Shown: positions 50,655 through 60,659 of the stretch, piece by piece
Layout: every line of letters starts with the position of its first letter
Position numbering within the stretch: the stretch's first letter is position 1
NCBI GenBank assembly: GCA_023630585.1
Contig: CM042540.1
Location: forward strand, 14,118,574-14,182,573
Length of the DNA: 64,000 nt
Reading direction: 5' to 3'
Source: Cranoglanis bouderius
Taxonomy: Eukaryota > Chordata > Actinopteri > Siluriformes > Cranoglanididae
Notes under the pieces: generated by a model
Databases searched by the model: none
Seen by the model: the letters and a program-made list of their open reading frames with translations, nothing else
What the model was told of the DNA's origin: nothing
Program-made: the position numbers and the translations under genes

Positions 50655-51830
50655 TCTGGAGATCAAAGATGGCATTACTCTCTCCCCTTTCAGTAAGTGT
50701 GTCTTGGAGGAAGCCCTAACCCTGCCTTGGTGGTAGCGTGATAGGGGAGAGATTTGGCACTGACTAAAATTAGGGAGTAAAATGAGGTAAAAACATTTGC
50801 ATTCTTTGTTCTTACTTGAGCACAAAGGTTGTTTTTTTTCTGCTGCTTCAAAAACAAGTCTTACAGCAAGGATCCATTCACACAAATCTTCATGTACATT
50901 TATGTTAGGGTGAATGTCAAAATATTTGTAATTCAACTGATATAGATACCTGTCTTAATCTTCTCCTGAATGTCCACCCACTGCTGAATTTAATCTGCTC
51001 TAGTCTCAGGCTATGTGCGTGTGGGTGGAGGAGATCAGCGGAGCAGTCCTTCTTCATGTGGGCCTGAGGGTGAGAGGGTATTAGGGGAGAGGTGAGCAAC
51101 AACTGTTGCCCCAGGTTACTAAGTAACCAGGGCGATTGCCACCCTCCTCGAGGCCTCTCACACAACCCTTCAGCTCCACATCCACCTCTTTCTGAGAACA
51201 ATCTTCAGTTCCCAACTCAGCTGTGATGTGTTTACAACAGCGTTTAGTGGGATATGCTGGTATGGTATAAGAGTCAAAGACAGTACATGTGTCCGATGCT
51301 GTTCATTTTACAGACAATTATATTGTCTCAACAGGTGTGTATTAAGGGAGAAAAAAGTCTAACATAGAAATTAATAAAAGCAGTATGGCATGTTCTTTTT
51401 TGACCCATATATGTGTGGCAGACATGATGAAATTCTGACACATATGATTTTCTGCAATGCTTTCCTGAACTGTAAAATGTTCATCTTTTGGTTTTTTGTT
51501 TTTCATCTCATTTACAAAAAATGTTACAGCATTTTACAGGCTGGTTACATCCAGAAGTGAAAAGAGGCAAAATTGCATTTATTGATTTCATTTCAACCCC
51601 AGTGAAAAACACCAACATACTGATTTCAACTGCATTTAATTAACTTTTTTTTTCTGCATTTTTAATTTTTTGTAGTTCAACCCTGTTATTACTTACGAGT
51701 CATTCTCTCACCAGCCTCTCAGCCCATATAAATGATTATACAGTTAGCATTGTTAAATATTGGCATGCTGCTGTTAATCCACTTTTTAATAGCCTTTGAG
51801 CGTCCTCCATACAAGTCCCTGTGAAGTCCC
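50655..51830. other. Intergenic spacer
   Basis: No gene recognised. The 94-codon minus-strand frame at 50917-51201 has no known domain. Confidence 0.4.
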
Positions 51831-51835
51831 TTGTT

Positions 51836-51955
51836 AGTATAGAAATGATAATGTATTAGAATGAGTGCTTTAATATAATTAATCATTTTATGTTACAGCC
51901 AAAACTACGGTCAGAGCTGTGCAACTGATTAAACAATTCAACAGTGCTGTGGTAA
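51836..51955 (-). repeat. Family D terminal fragment, inverse orientation
   Basis: TATAGAAATGATAATGTATT at 51838-51857 matches 16682-16701, and the end AACAATTCAACAGTGCTGTG corresponds to the inverse of the family D start at 28687 and 61353. Confidence 0.5.
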
Positions 51956-51959
51956 AGGT

Positions 51960-52730
51960 GACATGAAGATAAAAGACAACTTTACTTATACCCTATGAAA
52001 AGTGAATAATTTGTGAAATAAAAATAGACTGAGCCCTTTCACTATAAAGGCAAAACAAATGCATTTAGAAGTAGTAGTTTGAAAACAAACTTAAAAAAAA
52101 AAAAAATTGTAATTTAGTAACTGACCTCAGAACCTGTGTTGGCTAAATATACGTGTACATCATTAACACAACTTAGATGCCAGTGGTGTGATGATGCTCT
52201 GAATACTAAGATAGCAGATGGACATAGTAATATTGTCCTCTGCAAACTTCTCCTGTGATGTGGATGCCAAAGAAACAATAAACACCTTCTGTGCCAAACC
52301 ACTCTAACAGATCAGTATGCACAAGCCATCTCTTCTGTGTTTGTTTACTGACCTTGAGTGCATGAGAGGCACTGAAACAGGGCGATCAGGACTCCTCACT
52401 GTGACTTTGGGAGACATCACACTGCCAAGCACTAACTTTGATCAGCTAATTTCTATGCACCAGGACTGTGAGTGTCTTAAATTTAAACCGTGTCTCTCAG
52501 GATGAAGTTAGGGTGCAATTTGCAGACCTAAAAGTGGAGAAATATGAACACACACATAAAAACAACCGGGACGTTCTCTGGAGTTATAGGAGCTGCAGGC
52601 CTGATAAGTGGCCAAACGTTACTGTTTCTATAGTAAGTAAGAGCTCATTCGGTGGGACTTGTATGAAGGATGCGATTACTCTAATGCTAATAAACAGACT
52701 AAAATAACGTGTTATTTAGAAAAGACTTTG
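51960..52730. other. Intergenic spacer
   Basis: No recognised feature. Short frames at 52317-52707 have no known domain. Confidence 0.4.
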
Positions 52731-52734
52731 GAAT

Positions 52735-53110
52735 AGGGACCCCACATAATCTAAGACTAATAATAAATGAATTCAAAACATGTTATTTAACAAAGAAAAA
52801 TGTATAATACTTGATATGGTGAATCTTTCTGTAAGGAGATGCAACATTTACTAAAAGAGCCTTTAGTGTCAGCACTTTGTGACAGTCAGTAAGTTTTCCA
52901 CCTTCAGGACAGAGGACTTACCGGTTTCTCGATAACATGATAAGGTGCATTAAATTGTTTTAAAGCCCTTTTCCTCCTGACCCTTAAGAAAAAGAAAAAA
53001 GTGAGACTGTTGAGATAGTGACAGTTTATAGCTGCTAGAATATAAGTGATAACAGGAACTAACGTGTCTCGTGGATGTTCTACAATAAATGTTGCTATAA
53101 ATGGTTATTC
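52735..53110 (+). repeat. Family D interior, second copy
   Basis: Aligns with 28850-29230: CCACATAATCTAAGACTAAT, AATGTATAATACTTGATATG, GTCAGCA, TTTCTCGATAACATGATAAG, GTGATAACAGGAACTAACG and TCGTGGATGTTCTACAA all have counterparts in the same order. Confidence 0.6.
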
Positions 53111-54740
53111 ATTTATAAATTTAACAATTTTACAATTTGGGACATGCTGTTTTTGGAAAATAATCAAGGTGGTAACAGTAGCTCTATTTAGATCTACAAA
53201 TGTTTTTATTTATTTTATTTATTTTTTATTTGGTTTAACTGGCTCTTGTGACCAGTCTTGACCTTTTGACTGGATTTCTTCATGTTATAGTATTTACAGT
53301 GAAAAGCCCTATCGTTTCATACTCTTTACTATAATAAATACTAAAGATATACTTATATATACTATATAAGTATATCTTCTACTAAAGGTTTTGCTTCAAA
53401 TCCCCCGATTCGACTGATTAGAAGCGAGAAGAAATTAGAAAGTTAATTATTCAAATATATTCAAATGGAGTTTATGTAAATTTGTCAGTACCACATAAAC
53501 AGAAACACAATAGCAGCGCTTAATGAATGAAAAGTTTTGGCCATGATGCGCTTGTTCAGATATTGGTGTCTCGGGAACAACTAGAAGTTTTACTGCTCCA
53601 TGGGACACACTTACAGTGATATGTGAGTGGAACGGTCTGACAGTGCCACCCAAGCTGCAGTTAACGCAGCCAGACATGAACTCATGAATGAAAACACCAA
53701 ATCTGCCCAGCGGTGTTGTCACACCTTGGATGAAATGTGGGATGTAATTGGGCCAATCTACTTACGTGGACTTTTTCTGTATTGAATATTAACGTTCCCA
53801 ACTGCATCAAAGCACAACACTACTCCAGAACAATAACGTCAACAACAACCAAAACAATACAACCCAAATTCGGCCAAGAGCAGCTCACACTGCCACTATT
53901 TGGAAATTATGTAACTGTTTTCTGTTTATGTTCCAGGAACCTGGACAAAGTGTTCACATTAGCAAAGCAAACACATTTCTACAGGGTCAGGAGGAAAAGG
54001 GCTTGCACAATAGGGCACCACTGACACATGCAATACTGTACAAGCATTTTGGGACACTGTGAGGCGTTTTTCGATTTGCTCGACTGAATAAAGTTATTGC
54101 TCAAGTTGTCAGCATTCCATGTCCTACAACTGAGAGTAGAGGGAAGAGACCAAAAAGTTTCATTCCAATGCTTTTTTATAGGTTATTATTGGCACAAGGT
54201 TACTATCATCATTATTATTGGTATCATTTATAATTTCATTGTACTGCATCTTTTGAATTTTTATCAAGCGGTTTTTCACCCAAAAACATCAGTGCCTTGA
54301 AAAAATCCTATGAAAAGACTAAGAAGGTAGTCTTGTTAAAGAGGAAGGGGTGCCCTTTTAAGCAATGTTTGATCTCAGGGGCCAAGCATTTTTTCCAACT
54401 GTCCAAATGGACACTAAATACGCAATGACTGATAATTTAATCAGGTTTCTTTCCTTGTAAGTGATTAGTCAATTACTCAATTGATCATGTGAAAAATGGT
54501 TAAAAAGAAAGCCTGCAGATACTGCAGCTCTTAAGGGGTTGAGCTATGAAGACCCAAAAGATCGAGAAGAGCTGAAAGAATTTTACTAGAGATGCGCTAT
54601 ACATTTACACCTAACTGCTGAATGGTTAACATACTGTATATGTTTTAAATGGTACATACTGCCAAATGTCAAAGGTCTGACTTGAATTAAGGTAATTTCA
54701 AAATACTTAAAACTTAAACCTGTTCAAAAAATGTCAACAC
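53111..54740. other. Intergenic spacer with a perfect hairpin
   Basis: No gene recognised. A perfect inverted repeat lies at 53344-53378. A 95-codon plus-strand frame (53737-54024) has no known domain. Confidence 0.4.
53344..53378. repeat. Perfect hairpin, 16-bp arms, 3-base loop
   Basis: AAGATATACTTATATA, loop TAC, then its exact inverse complement. Flanking bases do not pair. Confidence 0.85.
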
Positions 54741-54741
54741 A

Positions 54742-54849
<108 letters not shown>

Positions 54850-54865
54850 ATATGAAAATGGGGGA

Positions 54866-54929
54866 GTGGGTATGTTTGCCTCGCGCCTCCGGGGATGGGG
54901 TGCCTCCTTTTACTTTTGGCCGTATAGTG
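54866..54929 (+). repeat. Chimeric debris: SINE A head piece fused to a MITE end
   Basis: GGGTATGTTTGCCTCGCGCC and TCCGGGG match the family A SINE head (compare 50100-50125). CTTTTGGCCGTATAGTG, followed by TA at 54930-54931, is the right terminus of the CACTATATGGCC MITE. Confidence 0.6.
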
Positions 54930-54989
54930 TATCTATTTATTCGGCTATCTATCTATCTATCGATCTATCCATCTTTCTAGTATAACAGT

Positions 54990-55780
54990 CTATTAAAATG
55001 CTAAATACAGTAACACTATTTACATATATGACAAGTACATATTTTGCATAGTTTTATAGATAAATAAAAATAAAGAAAAACAAACCTGTATGTCAAAATC
55101 TGGCTATAATAACCTATGAATCAGTAGTTAAAATTACATGTATGTACCTCCTTCAAATGCTTTTCAAAGGAAAAAAAAAAACACTTTTCAGCATGAATCA
55201 TTGTGTCAGCTTACCAAATGTTTTTGCATGGACTACATAACATAATATTTTATGAAATGGACTTTACAGTGATAAATTATTTAAAATAGAAAAATGTCTG
55301 CTGAGCCTCTAACTGAAAAGTAAAATTACATTTATGATATTCTGTTTGTAGTTAACTGGGTGGAAATAACGGTGTAAAAAAAAGTGTTTGATATCACAAA
55401 TTTGTTTTTACACATTGTGGAAGTATGCAAGTTGAAATGTCCAAAACCTGAACTTTCATGTATTTGGATGACAATGCTGATCTCAGCTGAACTAATTCAG
55501 CAATGCTCTGCCTCAGGGTTCCTCCATTCTGATACTCTTCTAATATACAATTATAATACTTCATAACACATAATAAAATATGGAGTGTCAAAGCCCTGGT
55601 TTGAGGGTTGAGAAAGAGCTGAGATGATGTACTGGATGTGCTCAGACTTTCCATTAAATCTAGAACATCATATCCAAAACTTAGACCTATAATGTTTACG
55701 TCAGTCATTCTAAAGTTTCTGCTTTCTTAGTCAGTGTTTTTCCCCTAAACCTCAAAGACTATCTCTCTCTCATATACATA
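54990..55780. other. Intergenic spacer
   Basis: A short (CTAT)n run at 54940-54970 is nearby; no gene recognised. Confidence 0.4.
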
Positions 55781-55784
55781 CATA

Positions 55785-56275
55785 CAGTACTGTGCAAAAG
55801 TTTTAGGCAACCTATTTTTTTTAGTACAAACTTTGTTATAGATTTTTTATTTTATGACTTCTACATTATCAAGTCAGTACAAAGAAACATTTTAGATTCC
55901 CAAACATTAGTTTTCTAGCACAAAATTAAATGTTACAGAAAAATGTTTGAATGTCATTAAAGAAAGCAGCATATTACATAAGAGACACTTTTCAGACAAA
56001 AAACACAATGAAGGCTTCTGGGTTTTGCTGCAAAAATAAGAAGCAAGTGCGAAAGTCAAAGTCTCCAGAAGAACTGTGGCTGGTTCTGCAAGACGCTCAA
56101 TAAAACTTACCAGCTCATTTCCTTATAAAACTGCACAAATTGTACCGGAGAATACTATTTTTATTTTTATTTTTTTTGTCACACCAAATATTGACTTTGT
56201 TTCATTTACTACTGTTTATTGCTCTTGACTGTATTTTTTTTTAAAAATGCAGAAACATTTAATTGCATTACTTTG
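55785..56275. mobile_element. Tc1-type MITE (CAGTACTG family), right end lost
   Basis: Starts CAGTACTGTGCAAAAG with TA before it (55783-55784), and matches 11676-12150 with few differences. The inverted right end present at 12197-12222 is missing; the match stops near TTTAATTGCATTACTTTGA. Confidence 0.8.
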
Positions 56276-56279
56276 ACAT

Positions 56280-57685
56280 ATTTATATATATAAAATGTTT
56301 TCTCTGGATTGGCACACTAACCTCATTAAAAGTGCAAAATACCATGACCTCGAGCACTAAAAGAGCAACAAATGTAAATTATGTAAATATGTGTATGACC
56401 ACTGAATCATTCCTGCCTAATGGAATAACAACTCTCCCAGATGTCACACTACATCTAATGATTAGTAGTAAGCATAGGTGCACACTCATGAATTGAGTGT
56501 GCAGTTCAGGAGGAATCTTTTTATTCCTCACTAATAATCATAAGAAAATGAAAGCTTGTGTTTTGATTTGATATTATGTCTGACAAAATATTACAGGGTG
56601 TCAAATTATTATTAAGAAAGCTATTATTCACATTCGCATTGATTTCACATTGGTTCAGTCCCAAGCATCTGGGGCTTTGACAGAGCAATGAATATTTAAA
56701 CAGGGAAGTCAAAAAGAGCTGCGCTCTATTGGACCTATAACACCTATTCCTTATTCATGTACCCTGACATGGGGACACTGTGTCCTAGTGTTTTACATCA
56801 CATTAGATAATCTTATTCACTCTCTTTCAACTTCCAGTTATATCAGTCATTAAAAAAAAGTTCCTTTCCTAACTGTATTAAAATACTATTGCTTTTGGTT
56901 AGCTCAACTTCTTTATGATAGCATCTTAACATCTGTATTGTGTTAATGTCTCAAAAAACTGAAAGACCTTAAACACAACACAACAGGACATGTTTACAGA
57001 TTCCTGGATATCTTACAAACTTTTGTAAGATTTCTTTTTTTTTTTTATTATAATCTTCCTTCCACGTTGTTGCATTCTAAATGGTCAGTACAGGGACCCT
57101 TCACTTTTCTCTGCCATAATACCTGAAACATCAGGAAGATTGCGAACTCGTTTACAGTACTCTAATGTGAATGAACGTTACCCGTAAATGTGGGATTGGA
57201 TACAGATTTTGTGAATGGGAACAATGGCTTCCCCATATTACCTGTGGCATGCAGTAACCAGAATGTGAGAGTTGCATACCTGCTGCTTTTATTATGAGAG
57301 GATTAATGCTGAGAATGAGGCGCCAAGATTAACCGCACAATAGGTGTCTAAGAATTTGGCTGTTGTAGTGAATTCCAGCATTACAAGTGTTCCCGAGATT
57401 TCACAAAGGAAGTAGAATATAAGTGAGCACAGTGGAATGCCATCTATTCTTCACTGTGATGTTAAGAATGCAGGTTTGCATTGATTGTGGCTGGTTTTCC
57501 CCTTGCAGAGGATGATAAGTGTGTGAGAGAGAAACACAGCCAAAGACATACAGTAGAAGAGTGTTTTACACAGGTTACTGATGTCATCTTCAGCACGTGG
57601 AGGTGCTGGTTAAAGTCCAGAGCTGATTGATTGGACTACCAATTCCTGTCGTGTCAGTTAACAACCAGTAGCATGCATTTTTTTA
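56280..57685. other. Intergenic spacer
   Basis: No gene or repeat family recognised. Confidence 0.4.
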
Positions 57686-57689
57686 TAGG

Positions 57690-57970
57690 AGCACTTGAGG
57701 CTCCCGACTGGCACAAAGGAAAACAGTTTGCCTTATCGTCTGGAGAAAGTTCAAATCCTGACAATTCCACAGCAATCCGTGGCTGGGAGTCTAAGAGAAC
57801 AAAATTCTGTGCGTGGGAGGGATGGTCTTACTCTCTTTAGCCTGTCTTGGATGTCTGTGAGCTCATGTGGCTGGCTTCACATGTCTCGGTGGAAGCATGT
57901 GTTGGCCTTAGCTGTCGTGTGATGATTGGTGGGATGGAACTGGTCAAGATTGGTCAAGAAAAATATGGTT
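57690..57970 (+). repeat. tRNA-derived SINE, family B
   Basis: Head GGCTCCCGACTGGCACAAAG, B box AGTTCAAATCC (57748-57758), then GTGGGAGGGATGGTCTTACTC, CATGTGGCTGGCTTCACATG, and a tail with ATTGGTCAAGAAAAAT. It lacks part of the body present at 40995-41412. Confidence 0.65.
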
Positions 57971-58200
57971 AGGTTTTGTGAAGAACCGAAATGCTGTTTA
58001 GTTGTTGTTTGTTTTTTTTTATAATGGACATCTAAGTTTAGATTCTCTATACACTGGTTGCTAGTGGGTGGACCTTATTTCCTTAGTTTATTGCCAGTTG
58101 CCATAGTTTCACTATGTTTGGTGAAATATGGCAACACAAATTGCATCGTTAGCTATAGAAACTAAAAAGTAAGAGAGAAAAACACTAGTTATGCATGAAG

Positions 58201-58990
58201 ATTTTATGGCCAAAAGTTTGTGGACACCTCAATCATCACAACCATATGCGCTCTTTGAACATCCCATTCCAGATCCTTTATTGTTATAATAATCTTCACT
58301 CTTCTGGGAAGGATTTCCACTACATTTTGGAGCATGGCTGTGGGGATTTGTGTCCATTCAGGCATTAGTGAGGTCAGGCACTGATATCGGGCGAGGAGGC
58401 CTGGGGTGCAGTCGGCATTAAAATTAATTCCAAAGGTGTTCAGTGGGGTTGAAGTCAGGGCTCTGGCTCTGTGCAGGCCACTTAAGTTCTTACACTCCAA
58501 TCTTGGCAAACCAAGTCTTCATAGACCTCACATAGTGCACTTGGGCACGGTCATGCTGGAACAGGTTTGGGCCCCCTAGTTCTGTCCGTTCCGTTTTCTG
58601 TACCGCTTATCCTGGACAGGGTCACGGGGGAGCCTGGAGACTATCCCAGGGAACTCGGGGCACAAGGCATGGGACACCCTGGACGGTGTACCAACCCTTC
58701 GCAGGGCACAATCGCACACACATGCTCACACACCCATTCATACACTACGGACAATTTGGAAATGCCGATTAGCCTACAACGCATATCTTTGGACTGGGAG
58801 AGGAAATCAGTGTACCCAGAGTAGACCCCCGAAGCACGGAGAGAACATGCAAACTCCACGCACACAGGGTGGAGGTGCCCCCTAGTTCCAGTGATGGAAA
58901 ATTGTAATATATTTACAAAGACATCCTATACAATTGTGTGCTTCCAGCTTTGTGGCAACACAAAGGCCCACATATGGGTGTCTGGATCAG
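58201..58990 (-). mobile_element. Tc1-derived MITE (CACTATATGGCC family) split by a SINE
   Basis: The left end TATGGCCAAAAGTTTGTGGA and the interior run to 58582. The element resumes at 58877 with CCCCCTAGTTCCAGTGATGG and continues to GGGTGTCTGGATCAGG. Minus-strand order relative to the copies at 50324 and 63594. The inserted SINE is at 58583-58876. Confidence 0.85.
58583..58876 (-). repeat. 5'-truncated SINE A inserted in a MITE
   Basis: Flanked by a 12-bp direct repeat GCCCCCTAGTTC (58571-58582 and 58877-58888), which is the target-site duplication. The body has ACCGCTTATCCTGGACAGGG at the 3' end and GGAGAGAACATGCAAACTCC near the truncated 5' end. The A and B boxes are missing, so it is dead on arrival. 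The cleanest retroposition footprint in the window. Confidence 0.85.
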
Positions 58991-59148
58991 GTTCTATTAA
59001 CCCCAGATAACCAGGGGTGGTGAGAAAGACCTGGATACTTTGGCTGTTTTTCAATTCTAAGAACTCAAAGAATGAGCTTGCATTCTCGTAAAGACTGGTC
59101 TTGCCAGGCTACCTAGAAAGAATGAACTCGGAAGGACAGGAGGACATA

Positions 59149-60657
59149 CAGGTGCATCTCAATAAATTAGAATGTTGTGGAAAAGTTCATTTATTTCAGT
59201 AATTCAACTCAAATTGTGAAACTCGTGTATTAAATAAATTCAGTGCACACAGACTGAAGTAGTTTAAGTCTTTGGTTCTTTTAATTGTGATGATTTTGGC
59301 TCACATTTAACAAAAACCCACCAATTCACTATCTCAACAAATTAGAATACTTCATAAGACCAATAAAAAAAAACATTTTTAGTGAATTGTTGGCCTTCTG
59401 GAAAGTATGTTCATTTACTGTACAGGTACTCAATACTTGGTAGGGGCTCCTTTTGCTTTAATTGCTGCCTCAATTCGGCGTGGCATGGAGGTGATCAGTT
59501 TATGGCACTGCTGAGGTGGTATGGAAGCCCAAGTTTCTTTGACAGTGGCCTTCAGCTCATCTGCATTTTTTGGTCTCTTGTTTCTCATTTTCCTCTTGAC
59601 AATACCCCATAGATTCTCTATGGGGTTCAGGTCTGGTGAGTTTGCGGGCCAGTCAAGCACACCAACACCATGGTCATTTAACCAACTTTTGGTGCTTTTG
59701 GCAGAGTGGGCAGGTGCCAAATCCTGCTGGAAAATGAAATCAGCATCTTCAAAATGCTGGTCAGCTGAAGGAAACACGAAGTGCTCCAAAATTTCTTGGT
59801 AAACGGGTGCAGTGACTTTGGTTTTCAAAAAACACAATGGACCAACACCAGCAGATGACATTGCACCCCAAATCATCACAGACTGTGGAAACTGAACACT
59901 GGACTTCAAGCAACTTGGGCTATGAGCTTCTCCACCCTTCCTCCAGACTCTAGAACCTTGGTTTCCAAATGAAATACAAAACTTGCTCCCATCTGAAAAG
60001 AGGATATTGGACCACTGGGCAACAGTCCAGTTCTTCTTCTCGTTAGCCCAGGTAAGACGCCTCTGACGTTGTCTGTGGTTCAGGAGTGGCTTAACAAGAG
60101 GAATACGACAACTGTAGCCAAATTCCTTGACACGTCTGTGTGTGGTGGCTCTTGATGCCTTGACCCCAGCCTCAGTCCATTCCTTGTGAAGTTCACTCAA
60201 ATTCTTGAATCGATTTTGCTTGACAATCCTCATAAGGCTGCGGTTCTCTCGGTTGGTTGTGCATCTTTTTCTTCCACAATTTTTCCTTCCACTCAACTTT
60301 CTGTTAACATGCTTGGATACAGCACTCTGTGAACAGCCAGCTTCTTTGGCAATGAATGTTTGTGGCTTACCTAGTGAACCAAACTGAGAGACCATTTTGA
60401 AGGCTCAGGAAACCTTTGCAAGTGTTTTGAGTTGATTAGCTGATTGGCATGTCACCATATTCTAATTTGTTGAGATAGTGAATTGGTGGGTTTTTGTTAA
60501 ATGTGAGCCAAAATCATCACAATTAAAAGAACCAAAGACTTAAACTACTTTAGTCCGTGGCATTGAATTTATTTAATACACGAGTTTCACAATTTGAGTT
60601 GAATTACTGAAATAAACGCACTTTTCCACGACATTCTAATTTATTGAGATGCACCTG
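59149..60657 (-). mobile_element. Tc1-like transposon, complete, copy 2
   Basis: 1509 bp, perfect termini CAGGTGCATCTCAATAAA / TTTATTGAGATGCACCTG, TA duplication at 59147-59148 and 60658-60659. The inverted repeats of about 200 bp have the same outer and inner boxes as copy 1 at 44218-45723. It encodes an intact transposase on the minus strand. Confidence 0.97.
59430..60395 (-). CDS. Tc1-like DD34E transposase, full length, copy 2
   Basis: 321 residues without a break, about 95% identical to the protein at 44480-45445 by eye (roughly 15 differences). It keeps D135, D225 and E260 and the 34-residue spacing. A notable change is SDES to SDGS (E136G) beside the first catalytic Asp. It has the family-normal SPDLNP (D255) where copy 1 has His. 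Other differences include K39N, V131I, P147S and T to S in AHSAK. With perfect terminal repeats, TA duplication and an open frame this is the most complete transposon here. E136G may reduce activity; this is inference. Confidence 0.93.
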   Translation of the reverse strand: MVSQFGSLGKPQTFIAKEAGCSQSAVSKHVNRKLSGRKNCGRKRCTTNRENRSLMRIVKQNRFKNLSELHKEWTEAGVKASRATTHRRVKEFGYSCRIPLVKPLLNHRQRQRRLTWANEKKNWTVAQWSNILFSDGSKFCISFGNQGSRVWRKGGEAHSPSCLKSSVQFPQSVMIWGAMSSAGVGPLCFLKTKVTAPVYQEILEHFVFPSADQHFEDADFIFQQDLAPAHSAKSTKSWLNDHGVGVLDWPANSPDLNPIENLWGIVKRKMRNKRPKNADELKATVKETWASIPPQQCHKLITSMPRRIEAAIKAKGAPTKY

Positions 60658-60659
60658 TA

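Noticed and set aside
50917..51201. 94-codon minus-strand frame as an exon
   Set aside because: No known domain and no clear splice sites in frame; listed only as spacer.
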